Shown piece after piece: positions 1 through 13,700 of a stretch of 42,602 nt of DNA. A program made the translations under genes and the position numbers. Origin of the DNA: Sperchopsis tessellata (taxonomy: Eukaryota; Arthropoda; Insecta; Coleoptera; Hydrophilidae); contig JAWQRN010000064.1 of NCBI GenBank assembly GCA_033557685.1, forward strand, positions 1-42,602. Direction: 5' to 3'. The first letter of the stretch is position 1. Every line of letters begins with the position of its first letter. The notes under the pieces are model-generated. The model searched no databases. It was not told where the DNA came from and saw nothing but the letters and a program-made list of their open reading frames with translations.

Positions 1-395
1 ATATATATCCTCAGGTTTTCCGGGAAATAATCGCGTGTTGGCTTTTCCTTTTACCGACGTTTCGTCCACCGTTGCAGAGGACATTTTCAAGACATGCAAT
101 CCTTAAAAGTGCTACTTTTAGATCGCCATGTAGTTCTGAAAAGTGCTAGGTGTAGTTGCCTACCAGGTCTAAAAAGTGTTAAGTATATACTGACATATAG
201 CTCTCAGAAGTGTTAGTCATAGAATAAAATATGACTAGCACAATTAGCACTTTTAAGAGCTACATGTCTTGTTAATTTCCTCTGCAGCAGTGGATGAAAC
301 GTCGACAAAAAGAAAAGCCAACACATGGTTATCTTCCAGAAGACCTGAAGATATTTACTGTAGCCGTGGAAATCTTCTTACTGAGTATGTAATAT
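1..395. repeat. Penelope-like element terminal repeat, folded-back pair (family A)
   Basis: The left arm (about 1-120, minus orientation) and the right arm (about 245-365, plus) are diverged inverted copies of one sequence. Each carries the block GACGAAACGTC (56-66 on minus; the plus copy at 294-304 reads GATGAAACGTC), followed by a purine-rich AAAAAGAAAAGCC tract. Between them are degenerate sub-repeats of the type AGCTCTNAAAAGTGCTAG. The same block recurs at 24700-24840, beside a Penelope-type reverse transcriptase on the same strand, and at 27982-28935 around a Penelope GIY-YIG domain. That is why I assign it to a PLE terminal repeat. No coding sequence is visible here. The window edge may cut the left arm. 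Confidence 0.6.
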
Positions 396-1329
396 ATCTT
401 TGGATCTATTCTAGTTCTGTTAACGTGACCCTTCGCATTAGCACAGTAGGAAGTCGATCTCTGATTGGTCATTTGTTTCTATAGGAGCACCACTATTAAA
501 AAAAACTTACTGGTCATCAACTGTTAGCTGGGTTTAAATTAGAAATATTTATTATAAAATGAAAACTGTCAAACACGATTTCTGTAAATTTATTTCTCGC
601 TAAATCATCTTTGAGGTCATGCTCCAAAGTTTAAATTTTATATTTTGTTATACTACAGTTTTAAAAGGCAAAATGTCATACGAATTTCTAACGTAACGCG
701 AGAACTATATTGTTTTGTTTGTCTCAAATATGTTGATAGTAACTTTGACAACTGTCAAAATTTTAAACAAATATTTAGCTTAATGGCGCAATTCGTGGAA
801 TTTTAAATAAATAACTGTTTTGAGTGAGTATAATGACAAGTAAGTAAAAATTTTAAAAATAGATAATTAATCTTAAATCAAATCTTATTATGTAAATTGA
901 TATACTAGTCAACATTCCATTTTAGAGTACAAATTTTATCAGAATTTAAAAATGACCTGTACATTCAGTTTCAAATTGGAAAGGTGTCTTATTCCGAATA
1001 ACTTGCAATTTCTTTAAATTCTAATCTCTTTTGCCATATTCAATGGAGCACCAAACAATATATTCAAGAACATTCTGATTTAATTATTTCAAGTATTTTC
1101 CAGATGCATTCAAATATAAAATTAAAGTATACTACGGTAAACATATACAATACGTAGTGTAGACTTAGGTAATGCTCATTTTCCCCCCTCATTATTATAT
1201 TAGACTAATATTATAGTTCAAATATGAACTGGAACTACTTAAAACGAGAAGTATTCGTCTTTTTTACCATGAAACAACCCAGTAACTATACATGGTAGAT
1301 ATTGAAACGGTCCGAGATTTGGCGTGTGG
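396..1329. other. AT-rich intergenic sequence, nothing recognised
   Basis: No exon-like reading frame, RNA gene or recognisable repeat was found. The sequence is strongly AT-rich with scattered stop codons in all frames. Confidence 0.5.
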
Positions 1330-1470
1330 ATGGGGTCTAACGAAAAACGCTTACCTCAGACAGCAAAAAAAAATAGCGTGATGGTCTAGTGAAACATACA
1401 GAAATTGGACCCATAAAGAAATGTTGTATAAAGTGACTCTCAAGAAAATACGTGGGTGGAGTGGAGAAGC
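1330..1470 (+). pseudogene. Possible Tc1-like transposase fossil
   Basis: A short plus-strand translation with an internal stop reads WSSETYRNWTHKEMLYKV. It resembles the Tc1-family stretch just before the second catalytic aspartate, usually of the form W..EH.NWT..DW..V.FSDES. The better preserved Tc1 relic at 29248-30648 has the similar EHRNWTHKNWGRVLFSD. The aspartate itself is not preserved and no terminal repeats were identified, so this is a short, old fragment at best. Confidence 0.3.
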
Positions 1471-4290
1471 GATGGATTTAAATAAAAAGCATCATGATGT
1501 CTATGACGTTTATTGAACCAAACACAGCCGTAACTATATGCAAATTCATAAAACGAAACATCAATACCGAACAAAGTTACTGATAAATGCACAGTGATTA
1601 GATGCATACGAAAATAAACAAAGATGTAAATACTATGCAGAACGTGTTCTTGAATTATGAAAAGGCTATAATATATTAGTTGACTTGCAGTTCTGGAAGC
1701 CATCACACAAAATGAACTTAGACCAAAATATAATTGTCAACCTTCAGGGTATAATGGACTCGAACTTTTCGTAATTAGCTTACTCTAGTATATCGTTAGT
1801 GTTGGTACTTATTCGGCTTGAATGACAAAAATGTTGGTAATTATTCGCTCTAAGAAGCAAAATGTTGGTTATGTTTGTGTTTTACTTCGAAGGATCTATG
1901 TGAACTGTAAATATAACGGCGCGTATTCTGGCTCGTGGAAATAGGAGCAAATTTCTTTTATGTAAAATTATTAAATGTTTTCGCTTACCTTAATTCCAAT
2001 AACTGTGGACGTGTATCTGAAAGCTTACGTTCTCGAGCATTGAAGTACGGAAGTATTAGGAATGGTATATGTGGATGAAAGGATTATACACAAATAATTG
2101 TTTATAAGGTACGTACATGAATGTAATTAATTTAGCTAGTTGAACTATAAGAAACTTATCGAAAGTGAATTTGAATTATTTAACAGTGCGATCAAAAATA
2201 CGTTGATCTTACGAGATAGTATAAAAACTACTCTCTTGATAAATACAGTATGTACTGTTTTGTATAGTGTGGACAAAATTACCTTATTACGTTTTGGGCA
2301 ACACTATGCAGTAGGTATATAAAAGGTTTAACGTCACAATTAGTTCAAGAATAATACTGATATTTAGGCAACACAATATGCATATATAAAGGAGTTGTTA
2401 CTGAGAAATGGCGTAGATAGTTAGACTTGTAATTCCGGGAGCTGATCCAAAAACAATTTTGGATCAACAAAAGATTGGAAATGGGGCGAAAGGGTAATAA
2501 CTAAGATGGGTACTTGACAATAAATTAATGTACAGGAAAAATATCAATCAAAATTCCAAACAAACAAGTTTAACAAAGAGACGGGCCAAATACTGTGAAC
2601 ATAATCAAGAACGCAAAATACAGTCAATAAAATCTCCTCTTTGACAAACAACAAGGATTAGACAGAAATGCATTGCTTTTACCCTTTACCTTGAGATACA
2701 GGGGAAGATTCTGTGTATGACCTCAAGACGGCTTTAATGAAATAAGAAAGTTAGATAACGATCGCAGTTACTTCTTAAAAATCCGACAGACAATTGAAGA
2801 AACTAAATTTAATTGATAAATACAAGAAAATTATAATGTAAAAGAAGCAATCAGTGATAATGTAAGATGTCTTGCTTTTTTAAATTTCGTGCCGTACTGT
2901 TTAGTGCGAGTAGGCGCATCCGGCAACCACGTGTGGCCGTTGAGGTATATAAATACACCCTTCTCAAGAGCTCGACACAGTTTATCCAGAGACCGGGGTA
3001 AGTAAACGTCCGGACGGAATTTGTGTTCAATTCGTTTTAATTTGTTAACTTTCAAATATCTATACACCTTTCATTAAACTACACTTGTTTTTACTTGTTG
3101 TTTCCCCCAATAATCCAGTACTCTAACAATAATAAGTATATTATTACAAAATTAAATATAATGAACAATAAACTAAGGACATTTAACATACAAAAAAATT
3201 AGTATAATTGATATACACACGAAAATAATAATTGAAAAAATAACGATATTAGTTAAGCAAGTTATTGCAAGAATATATTTAACAAAGAATAAGATAAGAA
3301 CATTTAAAAAATTCCAATGAAATAAGAGTAATAATAACTACGGCTTTATAACGGGTTCGGGTAGTAATGGTGTAAAAACCGCGGGGAGAAGAAAAGATAC
3401 AAAATTAATAAAGACTATACTGTTTAGAGGTATAAAGCTCTCGGTTCGTATTACTTCGTTTTCAATTGTTTATCATCTATAAATGATTGTAAACTATGGA
3501 GTATAGAATAAGTACACGGATATATGGACAGTAAATTGATAACAATGGCCAAATATAACCAAACAGGGACTCTGGTTTACGTCAATATAGAGCTCTAAAT
3601 ATGCGAAAAATTATCATTAATACAATCAGAGCATTAATGACAACTTCCACAAAGAAATTTGATGAGATAACCGCCTATGACATAGAGTAACGTGCTGTTC
3701 ACGCGCTACACATCACATCTCCCACGATTAGACTCAGATAACTACTCCTGTATACTAGCCTTAATCTTGTCTTCAGCTTCAACTTAAAACAACAATGGAT
3801 CGAAATAAAGGACCAATTCGTTTACGATTACCCTCAATGGAATTGCCGAGGAACCGGAAGATTGAAGTTAAAATCAGAAATAGTTTATGAAAATTTTCTT
3901 AGCCGTGGAATGAATAAATTAAATAGTCTTGCATCGCTATCTGGCAGCGTGGCAACCTATGTGAGTTTTTAAGTTCGACTAACCAAATTCGTCCTTAATC
4001 AGGTTATTTTATAGATTTGAAATACAAAGGAATAAAGAATGCGGTACTGCGTCTTGGTCAAATTTCATGTGATATAACAGCGAATGGCAAGTGGTAAATT
4101 ACTCACAACAACAAATGGCATCAGGGTCGAAGGAGAAGCAATATAGACTGCCGCTTCAACAGACAACGAAGTTTTGCACTTTATCTTACAGACCGGCAGT
4201 TATATACATCTCATAAAAGCGTTCCAATCACCGCTCGTACTCATAAATAGCTAACGCGAGGAAACGAAGAAATTTGAGATCCAAAATTAT
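1471..4290. other. Intergenic sequence with two less AT-rich patches, unassigned
   Basis: The patches at about 2840-3070 and 3340-3960 are richer in G+C than the surroundings and may be old transposon or LTR-element remnants. A 78-codon minus-strand frame fills 2831-3067, and a 32-codon plus frame starts MDRNKGPIRLRLPSMELPR at 3794. Neither resembles a family I recognise, and neither has convincing splice sites. I make no functional claim. Confidence 0.35.
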
Positions 4291-4298
4291 GTATATAC

Positions 4299-4356
<58 letters not shown>
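4291..4356. repeat. (TA)n microsatellite with TATAC interruptions
   Basis: About 66 bp of alternating A and T, interrupted twice by a C near the left end. Its length is likely to be polymorphic. Shorter (TA)n runs occur near 10239-10258, 12135-12148, 33390-33404 and 41566-41592. Confidence 0.9.
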
Positions 4357-4359
<3 letters not shown>

Positions 4360-4536
4360 GTACCTGGTGTAAATAATAAAGTAATTACTATTAAATTATT
4401 TTAGAAAGAAGCTATCATAACTGAATCGTTACAATATTAATTAAATTATCTATTACCTATGTTTTATTCTTGGAAATATTTGCTCTTCAGAAGTTTAAGT
4501 GGTTAAATTGTTGGGGATCCTTGTATATTCCAACTG

Positions 4537-4673
4537 CATAAAAGCTATGCCTCTGAAAAATTCGCGCATGTGCAGGAATGACTTCTGCATCGACTTGTAC
4601 TTTCGACCTTCAAGAGGTCAATTTTGAATAGCACTCCTACTTTGAGGGTTACTTCTGTCGGTTTTCGGTAAGT
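4537..4673 (+). promoter_or_regulatory. Candidate Tpi core promoter and 5' untranslated exon
   Basis: A TATA-like CATAAAAG at 4537-4544 is followed about 25-30 bp later by a locally CpG-containing stretch (CGCGCATG). That stretch ends at a consensus splice donor, TCG|GTAAGT, with exon end 4667 and GTAAGT at 4668-4673. The next good plus-strand acceptor before the Tpi start codon is TTTTGTTTTAG at 7512-7522, 29 bp upstream of the ATG. A non-coding first exon of about 4568-4667 spliced to 7523 fits all of this. It is inference only: no transcript evidence is available, and the mariner at 6612-7286 would lie in this leader intron. Confidence 0.35.
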
Positions 4674-6611
4674 TTTGCGGATATTTATTAAATATATCAA
4701 ATATTGCTTAATTAATATTTATTCTTTTAGTGTTTCTTCACCTTATATTTTAAGTTCTGTAATAATTTGAATGCATTCACAAATTTTAAATCACTATAAA
4801 AAATCAATTTTATGGTTAAATTTAATAGTGATTTATTTACATTATCACCATCAGCAATATTTAGTTAATGATATAAACAAAATGAAAAGGGTATTATCTA
4901 TTTTATGAAGTTTTATTCAGCAAGATACCTATTTTGGTGTTCGTAAAATAATTCAACTTTCCTGTAGGTGTACTAATTTTTATTCTTTTCATGTATCTCA
5001 AAGTATTAGAGCATAAGTTTATATTATTTTTGTATCAATATTTTCTTTACTTTACTAAATTATGTACTTACAAGGTTATATATGAAATAAAATGGACGAA
5101 CTTTGTCATAAAGGGTTGGCTCCTAGAGTTATACTGAAAGTTTTAAAAATATAAATGAGTGAAATAAATTGCTTAGTATCTCATCTGTGAAGTTATATTT
5201 TAAGCGTTTGTCCTACAGATGAAAATTGTTCTGCATTATTATTTATTGCATTATAAATAAAACATCTTCCTGACCTACCGTGGTAAGAGAAATACTGCAT
5301 AAAACTAGAATATTAATGTTACCATATTTATTCCACATAAAGTTTTTGCTGTACATTTTATATTATGTATAAACTGTGGTAATGCCATTATGGGAAGCTT
5401 AAGGAGTGTATTCCTGAAGTTAATTTAAGTACAAAATGTTCTATAAGCCATTTTTATTGTAAAATAAATTGCGTCCACTTGAGAAAAAGTTTTCTGTACT
5501 AAAAGACAACAATAGTTAATGCAACATCATGGAGCTTCTCCTCATTTTAGTTGGCAAGTGATAGAATATCAAAATGTACCCCAATTGACAGATTGGGCGT
5601 GGAAGCACACATATTTGTCCTCGACTATATTTAACATGTTTTTTCTGAAAGGACATGCATTTTGCTTAAAGTGACCTTCAGAAAACGAAAAGTTCCATAT
5701 ATTTAAATCTCTTGCTGGGTAACCTATTGACTGGATCCATGTAGATTACAAATTTTCTACTTAATTTGATATGCAACTTAAGTTTGTCCGCTGCCGTGTA
5801 ACACCATGTGCATATTAAGCCATGTATTTGATGCTCAAATCTACTAACCAATGTTTAGTATAAGTAATGCAAGCGTTCTTAACCTCTTTAAATTTCCATA
5901 CTAATTAATAAGTTGTACCATGATAATTATGTACCGTTATACCATCATGCACTTGTGGTGGGAAAGGAAGACCGCAACAGTTTTTAAACCAAAATAGTTT
6001 CAAGAATATACCAGTTTCAAAAGCGTATGAAACTCTTAGTGCTACAAGAATTGAATGTGTTTAAATCAACTTGTAGTTGAAAAATGTTTCAAAGTACATT
6101 GAGTAACTTTGTTAGAATCAACTATTTATTGCACTGAACGAAAATCAGATGGAAGATCCAAACTTAATATTTATGACTATGTGTTGAAATATTAACGCTG
6201 AAATCAAAAAAATATTGAATATAATTATAATAAAAAAGGGAACAAAAATAAAAGTATCAGATTGTTGACTAATTGTGTGAGACGTAAACTATAAAACAGG
6301 TCTGTCAGTGTTGTACTGGTGGCAACACATAACGAGTAGCACCTCAGATTTAGAAGTTGTTTTGCAACTGTTTATTTTTTTCTGAAATAGTTTCCCTCAT
6401 AACTGGTCTATAAAAAAACTGTTATGTCGACCATTACCATACACAGTGTCACATACCACCTGTTGAGGAACCCCTGCCCTAAAGTATTATCATATTTCAA
6501 TTATAGCTTCATATTTTAGAATTCCTTTATATTTTATTTACATTATTTGTGATATTGATTGAAAATTAGAATATTAGACATATCCTGGTTAGTGTCATGA
6601 TGTCAAACATA
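4674..6611. other. AT-rich sequence upstream of Tpi, probably leader intron
   Basis: No coding exon is seen. The content is AT-rich and unique-looking, apart from a possible hAT-type end near 6462-6476 that I could not pair with a partner. If the 5' exon at 4568-4667 is real, this is part of the Tpi leader intron. Confidence 0.4.
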
Positions 6612-7286
6612 TTGGGTTGCCAAAAAGTTCATTCTGTTTTTGTCACACTAAACTTCAAGCACTCTAATAAGTAGCTTACGTAGTTTGTAGTTCGACGTGA
6701 AATTGTAATGTGGCTGGTTGTATGTTTGCGATCACTCTGAAAATGGAGAACCAAAACGAACATTATTGACACCAATAAAGCGGATGTTATGGAACATGTG
6801 TGCCAGAAGTGGTTTTCAAGATTTTAATTGGGAAATTTTTAATTGGGAACCCGAAGAGGGTTATGCTTTCAATTTGGTGGGATTGGAAGGGGTTGCGAGT
6901 TTCTTCCCACAAACAGGACCATCAATTCGAATGTGTACTGTGATAATGCCAGACCGCACAATTCGTTGCAGATGCGGCAAAAGTTACTGGAGCTTGGCTA
7001 GGAAGTTTTTCCGTACCCTTAATAGTCGCCCGACGTTACGCCTTCAGATTTCCACTTTCGGCCTCATCAAAATTCATTGAATGGGTAGACCTTCAACTCT
7101 GAAGAGGATGTAAAAATTTACCTGGAAATTTTTTTTACCAGTGAAGACAGGAAATTCTTTGTATTAATCTACCCCTGGATGGCAGAAGAAACGGCAACTG
7201 TATTATTGATTGAATAAATTATTTTGTGTTTAAAACTTGTGTCTTATTTTCGCTTAAAAACAGAATGGACTTTTTGGCCAAGCTGA
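6612..7286 (+). mobile_element. Internally deleted mariner element with both ends and TA duplications
   Basis: The left end has TTGCCAAAAAGTTCATTC. The reverse complement of the right end has TTGGCCAAAAAGTCCATTC. These are about 30-bp inverted repeats of mariner type, flanked by TA at 6610-6611 and 7287-7288. At about 675 bp it is roughly half the usual 1.3 kb. The inside keeps pieces of the transposase on the plus strand. An N-terminal remnant starts with the motif ENGEPKRTLL near 6736. The third-aspartate region survives near 6945-7060, with NARPHNSLQMRQKLLELG recoverable across frames. The C-terminal tail is near 7090-7215. Stops and frameshifts make it inactive, but the intact ends mean it could once have been moved in trans. 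Confidence 0.8.
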
Positions 7287-7551
7287 TACATTCCTTGTTA
7301 GTAAAACTTTATATTTGACTTATCGTACATCTTCCATTTTCAAGTTCCTCTCAAAGACCTTATATAATTTACTATAATATGTCAAAGCTGGGCAGTGACA
7401 GAAAATGATGTATACATTTTATTTCTCAACTTTACAGTCTATTAGGGTTGACTTCTCCTTTACGACGATCTTATGTAGGTGTCTTTTCGGTTTGAGCCTA
7501 ATTTATAAATTTTTTGTTTTAGGGTTTGCATTTTTTAGCAGCGTTTGCAAC

Positions 7552-7774
7552 ATGGGTCGTAAATTCATTGTTGGTGGTAACTGGAAGATGAACGGAGACA
7601 AACAAACGATCTCCGGAATTGTCGATTTCCTCAAAGCTGGGCCTCTTAGCTCGGAAACTGAAGTAGTCGTTGGTGTTCCAGCCATCTACTTGGACTACGC
7701 CAGGACTCATCTCCCCCACACTGTCCATGTTGCTGCACAAAATTGCTACAAAGTTCCAAAGGGTGCATTTACTG
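7552..7774 (+). CDS. Tpi: Tpi coding exon 1
   Basis: Encodes residues 1-74 plus the first base of codon 75. It contains the catalytic Asn/Lys of the first beta strand and ends in KGAFT followed by the split glycine codon G|GT. The donor is ACTG|GTAAGT at 7775. The acceptor of the leader is probably TTTTGTTTTAG ending at 7522, or alternatively an AG at 7537-7538. Confidence 0.97.
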
Positions 7775-10700
7775 GTAAGTTCTATTAGTTATTGTATAAT
7801 TAATTACTCATATAATTTCTAAACTTGTATTTTAGAGTTATTAAACTATATATCGGTTAATAAGAAATTGTTTCATGATTTTTAACAGTTGTTTTTGGTT
7901 GAATTTAGCTATCTTTTTCCTTAATACTGATTACCAGGACATTTTTCTGTTATACTCGTGCACATTTTTAATTAGGATTTTTAGTAGCTTAGTTCAAAAA
8001 TTGATATATAAAACTTTGAAACTGTCAGTTATACTAATTAAATTGTTTTCATTATAGCTCTATAGAGCAGAATTTTATGAAAGGAATGTAGTAGATACCC
8101 AAAATCGGTAGTTTCCAAATATCAGATAACCAAGAAAGTTCTATCTTTTTTGAGATTGAATTAGAAACGCTTCTATATTATTACATAAAATAACTTTATT
8201 CGCCAAAATATCCACCTTCGTATTGAACTACCCTTTCCCAGTGAGAAAATAATTTATAAATTGCATTTTTATAAAATTGAGTATTTTTATTTTCAAAAAA
8301 TTTAGACCTTCCACTTTTAAAGGTGCTATATTATTAAAGAGTTTACCATGCATATGATACTCCAAAGACAAAAATAAGTGATAATCCGATGGAGATATAT
8401 CTGGAGAATACAGGGTCATTACTGCTATGTGTGGCTGATCGTTTTCTTGAGAAAAAAAATGTTTTTAATGATTTACCAGTGCTGGTTGTTTTGGTTGCAA
8501 TGCATTGTACATTCGTTGCAGCTGTTCACTATAAATGTTTGCTGTGAGAGTATGACAAACTTGTAGGTGTTCAAGGTGAATAGTTCGTTTTGAAGTCTAC
8601 CAAACACAGAGATGAAGTTTTCGTGAAGTAAATTTTTCTTCAGGACTTTGTGGCATAGGATTACTGGATGATAGCCATTGGTGAGCATGTTTATAGTTGG
8701 AATTCATAAACTGTTTTTCGTCAGTCGTCTAAATTTGATTCAAAAAGTTTATCAATTTTAGGCGTGAAATAAGAGATGTGCAAATTATAAAATGCTGTAA
8801 TTTGGCATTGGTAGTTACAGCGTGCTTTACCTGTTTGCTTAATTTCTATCTCTTTCTTATTTCATTCCGTATGGTTTCGTCACTTGCTTTGAACATTTCT
8901 GCAAAATTTAAAATGCACTTTCAAGAACTTTGTTTCAAATAACCACCCACCAAATCTGTAACGACATAGAAAATTCTATAAAAGAACATTTAAACTTTCT
9001 TAAATATTATTACTTTGATTTCTTTAGTTTAGGTATTTATTTTTGTTTGTTTTTTGTTCAAGTATGTTTTAATTATTACTGTATTTAATTTAAAACTTTT
9101 GTCTAATTTCATTAACGTAAATTACTGTCTTTTTGGTATTGAATATTAAAATGTATTAAGGAATAAATAAATGGTTTAATTTTATTTAATTGAGTTTTGT
9201 AAATTGGTTATTTTGAAACTATTATGCTATGAAGATAGATAATAAATAAAAGATTTTAATGCATAAGAAAATAAGTAAAAAAAAAAAGTTTTTGTCAATG
9301 GCTGGATTAGAGCCTCTGCCATCCCGGTCAAGCTCTCTACCACTACGTTATGAAGTTTCTGTTAGTGTAGTAAATGTGTTACGAATTTTTTTTATATAAT
9401 AAGAATTAATAACTATATAAAAATAAATTTGGCATGAATATATGCGCATTTCTATTTACTAGTTAACTAGCCAAAAGATTTATGTAATAAATATGGTGGA
9501 TTGATATTATAGACAAATATAAAGTTTCCCATGTAATTCCCTTAGTTCACTAAACCACACTGTGTATTACTAAAATTATTAATAATAGTTTGTATAAAAC
9601 TAAAGGAAAAATATTTTTAAACTTTGAAATTAGAAATACATTTCTAGTTCAAACAGGCTTATTTTAATTCAAGAAATAAATAGCCATGTGGAAGGCCGTT
9701 TGTTCTTTTTCTGACATTTGATGCCATAAGACAACTATGCAGATACACAAATCATTTAAAGTAACCTGTCAGCTCTGTTCTTTTTTTTTATTCTTTGAGA
9801 AACTTTTCATCATCATCATAATTGGTTACTCTTATACCGGATGTAGTGTCATCAGTCTCCTACTTGACGTCAGCCCAATTGTTTTTGCCTTCCATACTTC
9901 TCTTGGTTGTCTAGCGTTTCGCATTCTTCTCAAGTGACCAGACCACTTTGTTTTCCTTCTTCCACTCTCTTACTAACACTGTCCCTCATATACCGTTTCA
10001 TTTATTATTTTATTTCTTCTCGTAATTCCTTCTATCCTTCTCAGGAACTCCTCATTTCTTGCTTTTAACTTGCTTTGAAATCTCTCATTCATTACCCATT
10101 TTTCACATCCAAACATAAAAACTCTGTGTAAGTACAGTGAATTGAAATCTCTAGTTCTCTTTAATATTTCTCTTTTGTTTATAAATTTGTCTTTTAGACG
10201 ATTCACAATTTTGAGACAATGAGGTATTTTTATATGCTTTATATATATATATATATACATTTTTTTTAAGAGACGTAATTCTATATTATAGGCACAGAAA
10301 TAAACTGATTTATAATTGAAAAACTCAATTTTCTTTTTTTATTTTTTATTTTGGATGGTGGTAAGTGTTATGTTGTATTTAGTTAAATGATAAGGAAAAA
10401 CAAACAAAAATTATTTATTAATATTATTAATAGTAAATATTTCAATTGTAAATGAATAACAGACAACAAATATGCACACAACTTTTTTTATGACTATTAT
10501 TTTGATTCTTATTTATTATTTCTATTTTTAATATAAATTATTTGACTAAAACGTAATAATACTGAAAAAACCTTTTGCAGTCAGTTACACTGGCCTATAC
10601 TCTGTTTACTGATGATGGGGAGCGATTCACAAAAGGTATCTCGAAAATTGAGCACATACAAATGTTAAAATAACAGCTTTCTTTCACAGAGCAATTTTTT

Positions 10701-13700
10701 AATTTTTAAAACCACTCTTGCTAAATAAAAACGAAACTATAATAAAAAATTAAAAATTTTGTTTTGCCTTTTTGCTCTTAACTATTGTGGAACATACTAA
10801 GTACAATATATACTTAGGGTTGGCAATTTCCTAGCTGTGCATTGCTGGAGATATTTATTGCCGTTGGAAGAGAACTTTCGACAGCAAATTTCATCACCTT
10901 GGTTACTTCGAAACTAATTGTTACAGGAGACCATCTTAGTTATATTTAGATCCAATAGTGTTAAGATTCTGCCTATAGATGTTATTATCATTAAATATCT
11001 CTAAATATCTCATGCAAAAACTATTTGGTTTAATATTTGGCTAACCAACGGATTATTACTGTAATTGTGATAAACGAAGTTAACATCAGTTATTTGAAAT
11101 TTTCTGGTGGATCTCCCAACTTTTCTAATTCATCTTTACTTAAATGGTTAACTATTCCAGCACCATAAGCATCTCCCATAACATTAATAGCTGTCCTAAA
11201 ACGATCACTGAAATAAAATTTACACATAATTAATTTTTTTACATTTCTACTGGTAAAATATCGAGTAAAGTCTAAAATTGTATTTACTTAAAACATTAAG
11301 AATAATATTAAAAAAAAAAGAAAAATAAAAGAGTGGCGAGGGCATTTTTAAACAGTGCTACATAATGGAATAGAATAATGTAATTAGGTATAAAATTACT
11401 GACAGTGCTGTCACCTGATTAATAGATAGCAGGTAGTGTATTCCTATAATTGTCAAATCTATTGGTTATGTTTCTCTCTCACTTTGACTCTTTTAGAAAG
11501 CACATTTTAATATAAAAAAGCGTTTCTCAGTTATGATTATAATGATTGATATTGGTATCCTAAAATGAACTGGTGTTTTAAATTTAAAAGTAAAATGTTA
11601 TATTCCAAAAATCACATTTATCAATTACTGTGTTTTTGAATTATCGTGTACACAAAATCACATAGTGACAAACACACATAAACAAACACAGACAGATGTT
11701 CTACCAAAATTGATCGATTCTGTTTTGTGGGATCCTAAAATCAGAATTTCCGTTGAAAATCAAAAGTTGATTTTTTTTACGATTACAATATTTTGTCTTT
11801 ACTAAGTGGAGAAAGTAAAAATGAGATGTGGACTGAAGTAATGATATTCTATATATTAAAAATTTGTTCCTGTTACATAAATAGTGTAAAATTACTGCTT
11901 TGTATTGTCATAGTTACAGTTTGTTAGTTGGGAACAATCATTTTCAACCATACGGTAAAAGCATAATGAAGGAGTGCAAAACAAACATATTTCACTGTAA
12001 TGTCATTGATCTTATTATGTACTATAGCTCGTTTATTTAATATGAGAAGAGATTGAAATAAGGCGTCTTGCTGCTATGTCGTTTTAACTTATAAGCAGCC
12101 AATTACAGTTCGATTTTTGACACGCCGTGTGTTATATATATATATATAAAAAAATAAAATATATATAAAAATGTTAAAAAAAACTTACAGTAGCCAATCT
12201 ACAGCCAAAATAAGAGTAACATCTTCAGCGGGAAGCCCTACAGCATCTAGTACCATAACCATAGTAACTAAACCAGCTTGTGGTATACCAGCAGCTCCTA
12301 TACTGGCAGCCGTTGAAGTAAGACTAATAGCAATATAGTCACCGATGCTGAGATCGATGTCACGATACTGAGCTATAAAAACTGCTGCCACTGCTTCATA
12401 GAGAGCAGTACCATCCATATTAATAGTAGCTCCTATTGGCAACACAAACCTTGAAACCCTTTTGTCTATATTATTTTTATCTTCTAAACATTGGATGGTT
12501 ACTGGAAGTGTTGCGGAGCTAAAATATAAATTTTAAATATCACTATATCGCATATTCATTGGAATTATTTATGAATATCATCGGGATACAGCAAAAACAA
12601 CACAATATTTGGACTAAGTACAATTGCAGAGAACATTCATTTTGCTAGGACATTTGTGGATTTTGCTGTAGATTTGTTCGGTTCTCGCAGAATTTTCTTT
12701 TTAAGTTTTAAATGTAATAGAGCACTTATAACAAAAATAAAAAATGGAATTGTTGTTGTATCAGTAACCAGGCAGTTTATATAAATCCATGGACGTGTAT
12801 TTAAAAGGAAAATAAAAGAAAGACTAACTTTGGGTAATACGTACCTAGAAGCAGTGCCAAAAGCTGTAGCCATTGCTTGAGCCATATTCATCATGAATCG
12901 GAATGGCACTTGTCTGGTTACTATGAAAAATAATAATGGCAAGACAACGAAACCATGGAATAAAACTCCTCCTAAAACGGTGATGAAATACAGTCCTAAT
13001 TGACCCATCATAGTAGCAAAATCATCAATTTCCATAATTTTGGAACCAACCAGGAAGAAAATTCCTAATGGTGATATCCATATGACCATTGTGGTGATCT
13101 TCATCATGGTGACCATTAGACATTGAAAGAATTTGGCTAAAAGTTTAGCTTCATTTCCCAGTTGGGCTAAGGTGATACCAAAAATTGCAGAGAATACTAC
13201 CAGGCCTAGAATATTCATTCCTTCTGTCATTTCTCCTGTTACTACCCATTCATAAAGATCTGAAATAATTAAATATATTGTAGTATATGCCATTTAAAGT
13301 CGTATTAATTAAAGGCGATTAAGAATTCATGATCTCCTAACCATTACTATGATTCTGAGGTTAGAATGCTGGGTGATATGTTTTATATTAAAAAAAATGT
13401 ATATATTTTTAACCTGTTAAGATCTTACCTATCTCATGGTTATCACATGGTCTGCTTGCTTTATTTAAATTTTATTATTTTCTCAGGTATTATTTATAAT
13501 TTTGATTTCAGTTTGACATATGACAAAATTGTTGAGAACGAAAAATTCTCCTTTCCCCAGGTATGAGGAGCTGATATCTTTAGCAGTCTCCCAAGTTTTG
13601 GGTATGATATGTGTATCAGTAACTCGTCTACATCATTGTGAATAGTAAATCTCAGCTGGTTCGTGATTTATTCATGAGAAATCATGATTAATGGCAGTAC

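Noticed and set aside
2831..3067. 78-codon minus-strand frame in a GC-richer patch
   Set aside because: No recognisable family, no splice sites and no conserved motif. Kept only as an unassigned region.
6462..6476. GTTGAGGAACCCCTG, resembling a hAT-type terminal repeat (CAGGGGTTCCTCAAC on minus)
   Set aside because: No matching inverted partner or 8-bp target duplication was found, and no hAT transposase is nearby.
12637..12844. Extension of the EAAT exon frame past its donor
   Set aside because: The family continues with SSATLPVT at 12518, and a GTACGT donor ends the exon at 12845. The extension is intron read-through.
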